From QIJE01 sp048541835 (GTDB lineage: Bacteria; SZUA-79; Acidulodesulfobacterales; Acidulodesulfobacteraceae): 64,000 bases of DNA. A model generated the notes under the pieces. The model saw nothing but the letters and a program-made list of their open reading frames with translations. It was not told the origin of the DNA and did not search any database. A program made the translations under genes and the position numbers. The stretch is taken from contig NZ_JBLEOY010000001.1 of NCBI RefSeq assembly GCF_048541835.1, forward strand, positions 496,001 through 560,000, in the 5' to 3' direction. This document shows, in pieces, positions 26,297 to 35,694 of this stretch. Every line of letters begins with the position of its first letter. Within the stretch, counting starts at the first letter, position 1.

Positions 26297-26809
26297 TTAT
26301 CCGAATACGATATGGGCAATTATATAGTTCGAAAAAACCGATTTTGCAGAATAAGCGCCGACACTCTTTGCGCAAAAAACATAATAGCCGTTTTTTAAAT
26401 TCAACTTACTTACATTATAAAAAAACTTGTCGTATTGCAAGCTAAATCTTCTTTTAAATGCGATGCTTTGAAAGGCAATCGGCTTTGATGCACCACACGA
26501 ATATTTTATTGCTTCTTTATTTTTATACCATTTTTCATAAATTAAAAAACCTTCTATATTGTTTATATCGTAATTATATTTATAAACAATGCTTATCCCG
26601 GTTATAATCTTTTTAGCCGACAATATAACCGGCGGATGGGGCGGTTTAATTTTGGGCGGAAGCGGATATTCGGTTTTGGCGCAACCGGACAAGAAAAGAG
26701 GCGATAAAAAAACAGCAAGAATAAAGATAAACAATAACGGCTTAAATAGGCCTATTTTTTTATTAAAGCGCCCGTACAGATTTTTTATTATCGACGATTT
26801 CTCTTTCAT
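26297..26809 (-). CDS. Lipoprotein of unknown function (argH-lysA region)
   Basis: 170 residues. A basic N-region is followed by a hydrophobic segment (about 25-40) and the lipobox LSGC with lipid-attachment Cys43. The mature start is proline-rich (YPLPPKIKPPHPP), and the remaining domain resembles a short fibronectin-III-like beta fold. A small lipoprotein gene at this position after argH is also seen in Geobacter-type genomes. The only possible ATG overlaps the argH 3' end by 47 bases, so it is probably translated from the arg transcript. Its function is unknown. Confidence 0.75.
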   Translation of the reverse strand: MKEKSSIIKNLYGRFNKKIGLFKPLLFIFILAVFLSPLFLSGCAKTEYPLPPKIKPPHPPVILSAKKIITGISIVYKYNYDINNIEGFLIYEKWYKNKEAIKYSCGASKPIAFQSIAFKRRFSLQYDKFFYNVSKLNLKNGYYVFCAKSVGAYSAKSVFSNYIIAHIVFG

Positions 26810-28178
26810 ATTTTTTTACGACTCTCTCTACTTCTTTAAACGCCGTTCCTCCTACTGTTTTTTTAGAACTAAGCGAGGTTTTAGGATTAAAAATATCTAA
26901 TATATCGCCTTCTATGACATCCGCCGTCTCCTTGTATTCCTTCAAAGACAGCTCTGACAGCTTCTTACCTGCGTTTTCGGCATAGCTTACGATTCTGCCG
27001 GTCATTTCATGCGACTTTCTAAATGGAATACCTTTTTTTACCAAATAAGTCGCTAAATCGGTCGCATAAATAAAGTCGTCTTCAAGCCCTTTGGCCATAT
27101 TCTCTTTATTAAATTTCACGGTTTTTATAATTTCTTTAAAAATTGACAGGGAATCATAAATCGTGTCGGCGCTTTCCATAACCGGTTTTTTATCCTCTTG
27201 CATATCTCTGTTATACGTTAACGGCAATGCCTTCATCATTATAAGCAACGACAAGAGATTAGAGATTATACCGCCGGTCTTGCCGCGTATAAGCTCTAAG
27301 ATATCAGGGTTTTTCTTCTGCGGCATAATACTGGAACCGGTGGTAAACTCGTCCTTTAATTCTATAAAATTGAATTCAGAACTGTTCCATATTATCAGTT
27401 CTTCGCAAAATCTTGAAAGATGCATGGCAATCATAGACAGTGCAAAATTAAATTCGATAGCAAAGTCTCTATCGGAAACGGCGTCCATACTGTTTCGAGA
27501 AATACTTCCGAAACCAAGTATATCGGCTTCCATCTGCCTGTCTATGTCAAAATCTACGCCGGCAAGGGCGCCGCTTCCAAGGGTCATAACGTCCACGGTT
27601 TCGTAAACGTTCAAAAGCCTTTTGAAGTCCCTCAAAAACATTTCGTAATATGCCGAAACGTGATGGGACAGAGATACCGGTTGAGCATGCTGAAAATGGG
27701 TATAACCGGGGATTACTGTGTCTATATTCGATTTGGCGATTTTTACCAACTCGGCTTCTAAATCCAATAAGACGCCCGCAATATTTTTTATCTCATTTTT
27801 TATGTAAAGCCTAAAATCAACCGAAACCTGGTCGTTTCTCGACCTGCCCGTATGAAGTTTTGCTCCGGATTCGGGGACAAGCTCTATCAGCCTCTTTTCT
27901 ATGTTCATATGAATATCTTCATACTTTTTATTAAACACGAATTTTCCGCTCTCTATCTCTCCCTTAATTTTTAAAAGAGCCCGCTCGATATCTTTTTTTT
28001 CCTTATTATCTACTATACCGGCTCTTTCTAATGCGCAAAGATGAGCTATGCTGCCGCCTATATCAAAGGCGGCAAGTTTTTTATCTATATCGATAGATGA
28101 CGTAAAATTTGCCGTAATTTCAGATATATCCTCTTGAAAACGTCCCCTGACAAAATTATCGGTGCCTTTTATATTCAT
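26763..28178 (-). CDS. argH: Argininosuccinate lyase
   Basis: 471 residues, in the usual range. It splits argininosuccinate into arginine and fumarate. The superfamily signature TGSSIMPQKKNPD holds the catalytic serine loop, and HTGRSRNDQV and YTHFQHAQPVS form the substrate pocket and hold the catalytic His. It is the last arg gene of the argB-D-F-G-H run and overlaps the following lipoprotein gene. Confidence 0.97.
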   Translation of the reverse strand: MNIKGTDNFVRGRFQEDISEITANFTSSIDIDKKLAAFDIGGSIAHLCALERAGIVDNKEKKDIERALLKIKGEIESGKFVFNKKYEDIHMNIEKRLIELVPESGAKLHTGRSRNDQVSVDFRLYIKNEIKNIAGVLLDLEAELVKIAKSNIDTVIPGYTHFQHAQPVSLSHHVSAYYEMFLRDFKRLLNVYETVDVMTLGSGALAGVDFDIDRQMEADILGFGSISRNSMDAVSDRDFAIEFNFALSMIAMHLSRFCEELIIWNSSEFNFIELKDEFTTGSSIMPQKKNPDILELIRGKTGGIISNLLSLLIMMKALPLTYNRDMQEDKKPVMESADTIYDSLSIFKEIIKTVKFNKENMAKGLEDDFIYATDLATYLVKKGIPFRKSHEMTGRIVSYAENAGKKLSELSLKEYKETADVIEGDILDIFNPKTSLSSKKTVGGTAFKEVERVVKKYEREIVDNKKSVRAL

Positions 28179-28194
28179 AGTTTTGTAAGTCGAA

Positions 28195-29403
28195 TTACCC
28201 TTTATTCGCTTTCTGCATTAATTTATATCTAATGGATTTTAATTTGATAAACCCTGTAGCGTCGTTTTGCGAATAGGCCCCTTGATCATCTTCAAAGGTA
28301 ACCATGTTTTTAGAATAAAGGCTTTTATCCGATTTTCTATACAAAACCTCCATGGTTCCCTTATATAACTTTAGTCCTATCGCACCGACAACTGATGTCT
28401 GGGTACTGTCTATAAGAGCCTGAATAGCTTTAAACTCCGGACTAAACCGGTTTCCATCATATAACAGTTTGGAGTATTGAGGTATAAGGCTATCTTTAAG
28501 CCCTATCTCCTCTCCGGTCAACGTGATAGATTCTAAAAGCCTGTGTGCAAAATTCAATACCGTTCCGGCAGGGGTTTCGTAAACACCCCTCGACTTCATT
28601 CCTGTAATTCTCGTCTCCACGATATCTGCTCTTCCTATGCCGTTTTTTCCGGCAATTAAATTTAGCTTTTCTATAAACTCGAACGGCGGCATGCTTTCCC
28701 CGTTTAAAGATACAGGATTTCCGTTCTCATACCCTATTTCTATGGATTCGGGCATATCCGGGGCTTTCTGCGGAGACGATGTAATTTCAAACATAGATTC
28801 GTCGGGGGCATTCTTTAAATCTTCCAAGATACCACCCTCATAACTTATATGAAAGAGATTCCTATCACTGGAATAAGGTTTTTCTTTAGTGACCGGTACG
28901 AGAATACCAAAATCTTTGGCATATTCAATAAGTTCTCCCCTCGAATGAATCGTCCATTCCCTCCATGGGGCTATTACCTTAATGTTAGGATTGACGGCGG
29001 AGTAGGCAAGTTCAAATCTAACCTGGTCGTTCCCCTTTCCGGTAGCACCGTGGGCGACATACTTGGCCCCTTTTTCCATCGCAACCTCTATCTGCCTTTT
29101 TGCAATCAACGGCCTGGCGGTAGAAGTCCCTAAAAGATATTCTCCTTCATAAAGGGCATTGCCCCTTAATGCCGGAAAAATATAGTTTTCTGCAAACTCT
29201 TCCCTCATATCCTCTATTATCGCCTCGACTGCACCCGTCCTCAAGGCCTTTTCTTTGACAGCGTTCAGGTCCTCCTTTTGCCCCACATCGCAACAATAGG
29301 CAATAACATCCGCCCTATATGTATTTATCAACCATTTTAAAATTACGGAGGTGTCAAGACCGCCGGAATACGCAAGAACAATTTTATCTTTTACAGCACT
29401 CAT
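28195..29403 (-). CDS. argG: Argininosuccinate synthase
   Basis: 402 residues, standard length. It joins citrulline and aspartate with ATP. The N-type ATP pyrophosphatase loop AYSGGLDTS (11-19) and the citrulline/aspartate motif ATGKGNDQVRFE near residue 120 are intact. It is 16 bases from argH and 14 bases after argF in the arginine operon. Confidence 0.98.
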   Translation of the reverse strand: MSAVKDKIVLAYSGGLDTSVILKWLINTYRADVIAYCCDVGQKEDLNAVKEKALRTGAVEAIIEDMREEFAENYIFPALRGNALYEGEYLLGTSTARPLIAKRQIEVAMEKGAKYVAHGATGKGNDQVRFELAYSAVNPNIKVIAPWREWTIHSRGELIEYAKDFGILVPVTKEKPYSSDRNLFHISYEGGILEDLKNAPDESMFEITSSPQKAPDMPESIEIGYENGNPVSLNGESMPPFEFIEKLNLIAGKNGIGRADIVETRITGMKSRGVYETPAGTVLNFAHRLLESITLTGEEIGLKDSLIPQYSKLLYDGNRFSPEFKAIQALIDSTQTSVVGAIGLKLYKGTMEVLYRKSDKSLYSKNMVTFEDDQGAYSQNDATGFIKLKSIRYKLMQKANKG

Positions 29404-29417
29404 AATAATATTCCCCC

Positions 29418-30365
29418 TTAATTTCTAAAAACCGTCTCTATTATAGCCTTTTGAACATGCAACCTGTTTTCTGCTTCTTCGAAAACAAACGGAGAAAATC
29501 TCTCGAAAACATCTTCGGCAACCTCTTCATTTCTATGAACAGGGAGGCAGTGAAGAAAAACTACGTCCTTTTTTGCACTTTTTATGACGCTTTCGTCCAC
29601 GATGAACGGCCTTAACTTATCTATTTTTTCTTTTTCCTCGTCCTGCCCCATGCTTATAAAGACATCCGTCGTAATGACGTCCGCGTCTTCTGCGGCAGAA
29701 ATCTTATCATGCAAAATATTAAATTTGCCGCCTCTTTCCCGAGACCGGCTTGCAACGGTTTCATATATGTCAAATCCGTCCGGCATGGCCAGTACAAGCT
29801 CAAAACCGAGCATAGCCTGAAGGTTTACCCATGAATTCGCCATATTGTTTGCATCGCCTATATAAACTATTTTAAGTCCTTCGACTATATCGCCGATATC
29901 TTTTTTAGTATTGTTTTTTGATCCATTTTTGGCTTCATAAGCGGTATAAATATCGGTTAATATCTGCGAGGGATGATACAAATCGGTAAGACCGTTGACA
30001 GTAGGCTTTTCAAAGTACCGCGCGAACGTTTCCACTCTTTCCTGTTCAAACGTTCTCACTATTGCACCGTCTATATATCTTTTAAGAACTCTTGCGGTAT
30101 CCTTTACGGGCTCTCCCCTGCCGAGCTGAAGATCCCTTGAAGACATAAAGATAGGATGTCCGCCGAGCTCTACGATGCCGACCTCAAAAGATACCCTTGT
30201 CCTTGTAGATGACTTCTCAAATATAAGCCCTATTTTTTTTCCTTTAAGACAACCGTTGCCGCCTCCGGCTCCTTCCGACTTTAAAATAAAAGACCTTAGA
30301 AGGATGTCGTATATCTCGTCTTTCGTAAAATCATAAACCGATAAAAGATTTTTAATCGAATTCAT
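29418..30365 (-). CDS. argF: Ornithine carbamoyltransferase
   Basis: 315 residues. The carbamoyl-phosphate motif STRTR is at 53-57. The ornithine-binding Cys lies in FLHCLPVHR near residue 275. The SMGQ-type loop is also present. It makes citrulline from ornithine and carbamoyl phosphate. It is third in the arginine operon, with 27 bases after argD. Confidence 0.96.
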   Translation of the reverse strand: MNSIKNLLSVYDFTKDEIYDILLRSFILKSEGAGGGNGCLKGKKIGLIFEKSSTRTRVSFEVGIVELGGHPIFMSSRDLQLGRGEPVKDTARVLKRYIDGAIVRTFEQERVETFARYFEKPTVNGLTDLYHPSQILTDIYTAYEAKNGSKNNTKKDIGDIVEGLKIVYIGDANNMANSWVNLQAMLGFELVLAMPDGFDIYETVASRSRERGGKFNILHDKISAAEDADVITTDVFISMGQDEEKEKIDKLRPFIVDESVIKSAKKDVVFLHCLPVHRNEEVAEDVFERFSPFVFEEAENRLHVQKAIIETVFRN

Positions 30366-30392
30366 AATATCTCGTCCATTAAAAATTAAATA

Positions 30393-31586
30393 TTATTTAT
30401 TATCGTTAAGAATTTCGGATATAGATAAAAATAGTAGATCTATTTCATTTTTTTTGATAGTCAAGGGCGGCGTGAGCCTTAAAACCCTATCCTGCACCGC
30501 CGTCGTCAAAAAGCCGTTTTCCGTTAGCTTAATGGCTATATCTTTTGCTTTAAGTTCATAAAACTCAATTGCGCTAATGAGTCCGATAGTCCTGATATCC
30601 TTAATAAGTCCGGAGAACTCCGCCTTTAATTCGGTTAGTCTATGCATCGTATATTCCCCGCTCTTTAAAACATTCTCCATAAAACCGTCTTTGAGAATCT
30701 CGTCAAAAAAGGCATTAGCGACGGATAAAACAAGCGGAGAACCTCCGAAAGTAGAAGCGTGATTACCCGGCTCGAAAGCCCTTGCTACATAATCCCTTGC
30801 CAATACCGCACCAACGGGGAGTCCTCCGGCTAAAGGCTTTGCAACGGTCATAACGTCGGGCTCCACGCCAAAATTCATGTAGGCGAAAAGGGCGCCCGTT
30901 CTTCCGAGACCGACCTGAACCTCGTCAAATATCAAAACGACATCGTTTTTAGCCGTTAAATCCCTTAATGCTCTCATATAACCCTTATCCGAAATATTTA
31001 CGCCACCCTCACCCTGAACCGGTTCTACGATTACGGCGCAGTATTCGCTGCCGCTGTTTATTAACTCGGTTACGGCATTAGAATCATTAAATTCGACATG
31101 CGTAAATCCGTCCAAAAGCGGTTCAAATCCTCTATGATACTTATCCTGTCCCGTTGCGGAAAGCGCCCCGAAAGTCCTTCCGTGAAAAGAATTCTTCATA
31201 GAAATTATTTTATAACCCCTTTTAGAAAATTTCTTCGCATAAATTCTTACAAGCTTTATTGCCCCTTCTATGCTTTCGGCTCCGCTATTGCAAAAAAAAA
31301 CCTTATCTGCAAATGAATTTTTACAAAGTTTTTCGGCAAGAAGCGCCTGTGGCTCCGTATAAAAATAGTTGGATACGTGGATTAATTTACCGAGCTGATC
31401 GATAACAGCCGCATTCAAAGCCGGGTTATTATAACCCAAGCTATTTACCGCAATTCCGGAAGCAAAATCTATATAACTTTTCCCGTTTTCATCGTATAAA
31501 ATACATCCTTCCCCTTTTACGAGCGTAATATCAAACCTGCCGTAAGTGTTCATTATATATTTATTCGTAAGTTCTTTTATATTCAT
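30393..31586 (-). CDS. argD: Acetylornithine aminotransferase
   Basis: 397 residues, a class III PLP aminotransferase. The PLP lysine is Lys250 (TVAKPLAGGLPVGA), Asp221 lies in the IFDEVQVGLGRTG motif, and NSGAES (100-105) binds phosphate. It converts N-acetylglutamate semialdehyde to N-acetylornithine. Many homologues also accept succinyl-diaminopimelate. No other dap transaminase is in the window, so a dual role in lysine synthesis is possible but unproven. Confidence 0.95.
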   Translation of the reverse strand: MNIKELTNKYIMNTYGRFDITLVKGEGCILYDENGKSYIDFASGIAVNSLGYNNPALNAAVIDQLGKLIHVSNYFYTEPQALLAEKLCKNSFADKVFFCNSGAESIEGAIKLVRIYAKKFSKRGYKIISMKNSFHGRTFGALSATGQDKYHRGFEPLLDGFTHVEFNDSNAVTELINSGSEYCAVIVEPVQGEGGVNISDKGYMRALRDLTAKNDVVLIFDEVQVGLGRTGALFAYMNFGVEPDVMTVAKPLAGGLPVGAVLARDYVARAFEPGNHASTFGGSPLVLSVANAFFDEILKDGFMENVLKSGEYTMHRLTELKAEFSGLIKDIRTIGLISAIEFYELKAKDIAIKLTENGFLTTAVQDRVLRLTPPLTIKKNEIDLLFLSISEILNDNK

Positions 31587-31595
31587 TTATTTCGT

Positions 31596-32444
31596 TCAAT
31601 CGGTTATTTGAGTACCTATTCCTTTTTCCGTAAATATCTCAAGCAAAACGGCATGAGGAATGGAACCGTTTATTATATGGACCTTTTTAACTCCCTTTTT
31701 TACGGCATCTATGCAAGAATTCGTCTTCGGTATCATACCGCCGTATATAATGCCTTCCTTTATCATATTTTTTATATCTGCAACGGTCGTTGATGGAATT
31801 AGATTGTTTTCAACATTCAAAAGACCGTCCCGGTCGGATAATATTATAAGCTTTTCCGCCTCAAGTTCCGCAGCAATGGCCGAGGCTGCAAAATCTGCAT
31901 TGACATTGAGCGTATTGCCCTCTTCGTCCATGCTCACCGGAGCAATTACCGGAATAAACGAGGGATCTAACGCCAATAAAATCTTCTTGTTAATGCTTTT
32001 TACCTCGCCCACAAAACCCAAATCCACTTTTCCACCGCTTACCCTTGCGGCGGATATGAGGTTTCCGTCTTTGCCGGATAAACCGCATGCCTGCCCGCCG
32101 AACTTATTTATCAACGCAACGAGGTTCTTATTTATTTTGCCCGACAAAACCATCTCTACCACTTCCATGGTATCCTTATCGGTCAAACGATAACCTTTAT
32201 GAAACTTGATACCTATATCAAGTTTGTTTAAAAGAACGTCTATATCCTTACCGCCGCCATGAACTATTATTATGTTTATGCCGATAAGTTTTAAAAGTAT
32301 GATATCCCTGATAAAACTTTCCATTAATGCTCTATCGACAGCGATAGAACCACCAAATTTTATTACAAAGGTTTTTGATGTAAATTTTTGAATATAAGGC
32401 AACGCCTCAAGTAAAATCGTTGCCTTTTTTATATATTCTTCCAT
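31596..32444 (-). CDS. argB: Acetylglutamate kinase
   Basis: 282 residues, an amino-acid-kinase fold with VIKFGGS (28-33) and VHGGGKDID near residue 60. It phosphorylates N-acetylglutamate. About 25 residues precede the first beta strand, including an N-terminal helix. In the family that helix marks the hexameric, arginine-inhibited form rather than the short E. coli type, so feedback inhibition by arginine is likely. It is the first gene of the arg run, behind a candidate promoter. Confidence 0.96.
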   Translation of the reverse strand: MEEYIKKATILLEALPYIQKFTSKTFVIKFGGSIAVDRALMESFIRDIILLKLIGINIIIVHGGGKDIDVLLNKLDIGIKFHKGYRLTDKDTMEVVEMVLSGKINKNLVALINKFGGQACGLSGKDGNLISAARVSGGKVDLGFVGEVKSINKKILLALDPSFIPVIAPVSMDEEGNTLNVNADFAASAIAAELEAEKLIILSDRDGLLNVENNLIPSTTVADIKNMIKEGIIYGGMIPKTNSCIDAVKKGVKKVHIINGSIPHAVLLEIFTEKGIGTQITD

Positions 32445-32503
32445 TCTATATTATTTATATAACCCATAATCTCTTTATATATATCATAAATTCGATATTC
32501 GCA

Positions 32504-32532
32504 ATCATACATTGTATCTGCCGATCAATCAA
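32504..32532 (-). promoter_or_regulatory. Candidate promoter of the arg operon
   Basis: On the minus strand TTGATT (32532-32527) and TATGAT (32509-32504) are 17 bases apart, matching consensus at four and five of six positions. Transcription would start near 32497, about 53 bases before argB. I see no convincing ArgR box around it. Confidence 0.5.
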
Positions 32533-32537
32533 GGATG

Positions 32538-33932
32538 TTACAGTATATACCTCGAAAGGTCTTCGTCTTTTATTATGCCCTCCAATCTTTCGTTGACATA
32601 CTCACTGTTCACTGTAATCTTCTTTGTAGTTTTGCCCTTAAACGGGGCATCAAAAGAAACGTCTTCCATAACCTTTTCTAAAATAGTATGAAGCCTTCTT
32701 GCGCCGATGTTCTCGGTTTTAATATTGACCTCTTCTGCAATTCCCGCAATTCTTTCTATCCCGTCCTCGGTAAAGTTAAGATTTACATTCTCCGTTTTAA
32801 GAAGCTCGTAATACTGCTTTATCAAAGCACCCTTAGGTTCGGTCAATATTCTCACGAAGTCTTTCTTGGATAAAGAATCCATCTCGACCCTTATCGGAAA
32901 CCTTCCTTGAAGTTCCGGAATTAAATCCGACGGTTTAGCCATATGAAAAGCTCCGGCGGCTATAAACAGTATGTGCTCCGTCTTGACGGCTCCATATTTG
33001 GTCATAACGTTAGAACCTTCTATCACGGGTAACAAGTCTCTCTGCACGCCTTCCCTGGAAACGTCGGGACCGTAAGATTTCTCCCTGGAGGCTATCTTGT
33101 CTATTTCGTCGATAAAAATTAAACCGGAATTTTCTACTTTCAAAACGGCATCTTTAACAACCTTATCGTTATCGACGAGCCTCTCGCTTTCCTCACGCAC
33201 CAATATATCAAATGCCTCGGAGACCCTTATCTTCTCCAACTTTTTCTGCTTGGGAAACATATTGGAAAAGATATCTTTAAAATCCTGCCCTATGTCGTCG
33301 ACTCCGGATTGGGAAAATATCTCTATGACCGGGATAGGTGGTTTCATGGAAGATTTTATCTCCATTTCGACAAACCTGTCGTCTAATTTTCCCGCTAAAA
33401 ACATTTTTCTAAATTTTTCTCTAGTATTCGCATAACTGCTCTTTTCGGTTCCGCCGTTAGTTCCGTCCGTTCCGTTTTTTCCGCTTTTTTTGCGTGTTTT
33501 CGGAGGCGGTGAGACAAGAATATCTAAAAGCAGCTCTTCTGCGTTTCGTTCCGCTTTATCTATAACCCGCTCGGTTTCTTTTATCCTTTCATTTATATAA
33601 GCAGTCTCTACCAGATCCCTAACCATAGACTCGACATCCCTTCCCATATAGCCTACTTCTGTAAATTTGGATGCCTCGACCTTTATAAAAGGAGAATCCG
33701 AAAGCTTGGCGATACGTCTCGCTATTTCGGTTTTACCCACGCCGGTAGGTCCTATTAACAGAATATTTTTAGGAACTATATCCTCCCTAATCTCGTCCGG
33801 AACATTATTTCTTCTAAAACGCGTTCTTAAGGCAATGGCAACCGATTTTTTAGCATTATCTTGCCCGATTACATACTTATTAAGCTCTTTGATTATTTCT
33901 CTCGGTGTCAGAAAATTTATTTTTTTAGTCAT
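32538..33932 (-). CDS. hslU: ATP-dependent protease ATPase subunit HslU
   Basis: 464 residues. It is an AAA+ unfoldase that feeds substrates to HslV. Walker A GPTGVGKT is at 61-68, the pore/I-domain follows, Walker B IFIDEID is near residue 275, and GARRLHT sensor-2 sequence is near the C-terminus. The terminal LSRYIL tail fits the family pattern that docks into HslV. It follows hslV by seven bases. The I-domain contains a low-complexity Lys/Gly stretch. Confidence 0.97.
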   Translation of the reverse strand: MTKKINFLTPREIIKELNKYVIGQDNAKKSVAIALRTRFRRNNVPDEIREDIVPKNILLIGPTGVGKTEIARRIAKLSDSPFIKVEASKFTEVGYMGRDVESMVRDLVETAYINERIKETERVIDKAERNAEELLLDILVSPPPKTRKKSGKNGTDGTNGGTEKSSYANTREKFRKMFLAGKLDDRFVEMEIKSSMKPPIPVIEIFSQSGVDDIGQDFKDIFSNMFPKQKKLEKIRVSEAFDILVREESERLVDNDKVVKDAVLKVENSGLIFIDEIDKIASREKSYGPDVSREGVQRDLLPVIEGSNVMTKYGAVKTEHILFIAAGAFHMAKPSDLIPELQGRFPIRVEMDSLSKKDFVRILTEPKGALIKQYYELLKTENVNLNFTEDGIERIAGIAEEVNIKTENIGARRLHTILEKVMEDVSFDAPFKGKTTKKITVNSEYVNERLEGIIKDEDLSRYIL

Positions 33933-33939
33933 ATTGATA

Positions 33940-34494
33940 TTATATCTCCTCCATAATTATATTTTCGTTCGTATAAATACAAATGCGTGCGGCTGTTTTC
34001 ATCGAATATTCGGCGATTTCTTTCGCGCCCAAATCCGTCTTTTCCAATAAGCCGAGAGCGCAGGCTAATGCGTACGGGGCACCAGAACCTATGGACAATG
34101 CATCTTCGTCCGGCTCTATGACGTCTCCGGCTCCGGATATTACAAAAGAATCGGTTTTATCAACTACAATCATCATAGCCTCTAACCGCCTCAATATCTT
34201 ATCCGTCCGCCAATCTTTTGCGAGCTCTACGCTTGCCCTTTTCACGCTTCCGCTATATTTTGAAAGCTTTTCTTCCATTTTTTCAAAAAGAGTAAAGGCA
34301 TCGGCGGTTGCTCCGGCAAAACCGGCTATCACAGTATCGTTGTAAAGGCGCCTCACTTTTCTGGCTTTGTGTTTCATAACGGTATCTCCGAGGGTAACCT
34401 GTCCGTCGCCTGCAACGACGACGTGACCGTTCCGTCTGATCCCTATTATCGTAGTCCCCATAAGTCTTATTGCTCCATTATTGCCGCTATCCAT
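33940..34494 (-). CDS. hslV: ATP-dependent protease peptidase subunit HslV
   Basis: 184 residues from ATG at 34494, with AAAGGAG about ten bases upstream. The catalytic N-terminal threonine would be Thr14 (GTTIIGIRRNG), exposed by self-cleavage of a 13-residue propeptide. An internal ATG at 34461 would leave only Met-Gly to remove, and it also has a GGAG, 11 bases upstream. VVAGDGQVTLG and GFAGATADAFTLFE are typical of HslV. It pairs with hslU, and the Xer gene lies just upstream. Confidence 0.95.
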   Translation of the reverse strand: MDSGNNGAIRLMGTTIIGIRRNGHVVVAGDGQVTLGDTVMKHKARKVRRLYNDTVIAGFAGATADAFTLFEKMEEKLSKYSGSVKRASVELAKDWRTDKILRRLEAMMIVVDKTDSFVISGAGDVIEPDEDALSIGSGAPYALACALGLLEKTDLGAKEIAEYSMKTAARICIYTNENIIMEEI

Positions 34495-34587
34495 TGATTT
34501 ATTTCTCCTTTCGTTCCACCCGTTCAGGTAGGAACATTATAGTTTATTTCCGCTTCCCTCATCTCATGCGCAGGCGATCCATATATT

Positions 34588-35604
34588 TTACTTACCCCTT
34601 GTATAGTCATTAATGCCGGTTCCTGTGCCGGAAAGCGGATGAGCATTATTATAAACGTCTATAAGCTTTTTAATACTTAAATGAGTATATTTTTCCGTCG
34701 TAACCAAATTAGAATGTCCCAGCATATCCTGAATCGACCTTAAATCGGCTCCGTTATCCAAGAGATTCGTAGCAAAAGAATGCCTCAGGCTGTGTGGAGA
34801 AATATTCTTAAATTGTCCCGTTATTACCATAGATTCTTTGACTATTCTGTGTATCGTCCTTCTCGTAAGGCGATCGCCATTTTTATTAATGATAATACAC
34901 CCTTCTTTCGGTGTTAAATCTATCACGGATAAATAATAAAGCCAGGTTTTAATCTTATCTGCGGTTAATCCGGTAAGCGGAACGATTCTCTGCTTAGAAC
35001 CCTTCCCGAAAATCCTGACATAGCCGCCTCCTATTTCTAAATCGGTTTTTTTAACCAAAATTAATTCGCTGACTCTAAGTCCGCTTCCGTATAAAAATTC
35101 AAGAATGAGATCGTTTCTGACCGCTCCGAAATATTTAATGATATCTACACCGGAATAGTTGGAACCCTTGAATAAAGATTGAATTGAACTTAAATCTATT
35201 CCATTTAATCTATCCCGTTTTAATTTTAAATCGAAATAATTATTTAATAAAAAATCCGCTTCTTTCGCCGTTAAAAAAAACGGCAGTTTCTTCTCCACTT
35301 TCGGAAGGCTTATTAAAAAAGAGGGGTTTTGTTTCAATATATGTTTTTTTTCTAAAAAATTAAAAAACGATTTTATGGACTCAATCTTCCTTGCAAGGCT
35401 TACCTTTTTAATATCTGCATAAATATTGCTCAAATAACCTTTTATCTCGAATTCTGTAATGTCTTCAATTGAATTAACGGATGTTTCTTTATTAAGATAA
35501 CCGATAAAGGCCCTGACATCGGATGTATACGCAAAAACGGTATTGGGAGAGTAATTTTTTTCTAATTTAATATTTTTTGCAAAATCTTCCAGAAAATCTT
35601 CCAT
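34588..35604 (-). CDS. xerC: Tyrosine recombinase XerC/XerD-like
   Basis: 338 residues. The catalytic set is complete: Arg177 (GSGLRVSE), Lys201, His271 and Arg274 (HSLRHSFATN), His297 (LGHSNL) and Tyr306 (KYTH). An N-terminal SAM-like core-binding domain covers about 1-100. It is about 40 residues longer than typical XerC/XerD, mainly from an insert at about 121-160 before the catalytic domain core. Its place beside hslVU is the classic xerC-hslV-hslU order, so chromosome dimer resolution at dif is the likely role. Only one Xer gene is in the window. Confidence 0.92.
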   Translation of the reverse strand: MEDFLEDFAKNIKLEKNYSPNTVFAYTSDVRAFIGYLNKETSVNSIEDITEFEIKGYLSNIYADIKKVSLARKIESIKSFFNFLEKKHILKQNPSFLISLPKVEKKLPFFLTAKEADFLLNNYFDLKLKRDRLNGIDLSSIQSLFKGSNYSGVDIIKYFGAVRNDLILEFLYGSGLRVSELILVKKTDLEIGGGYVRIFGKGSKQRIVPLTGLTADKIKTWLYYLSVIDLTPKEGCIIINKNGDRLTRRTIHRIVKESMVITGQFKNISPHSLRHSFATNLLDNGADLRSIQDMLGHSNLVTTEKYTHLSIKKLIDVYNNAHPLSGTGTGINDYTRGK

Positions 35605-35694
35605 TTAGATATTTCTATATGTTAAAATTAATTATTGAGATAAAACAATTTTAAAATTTATATTATACCATAATTAAAAATTTAAATTAATAAA

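Noticed and set aside
27163..27606. A 147-codon plus-strand open frame opposite argH
   Set aside because: It lies wholly within the argH coding region and has no independent support.
31660..32193. A 177-codon open frame on the plus strand opposite argB
   Set aside because: It mirrors the argB codons, has no recognisable domain or ribosome-binding site, and argB is clearly real.
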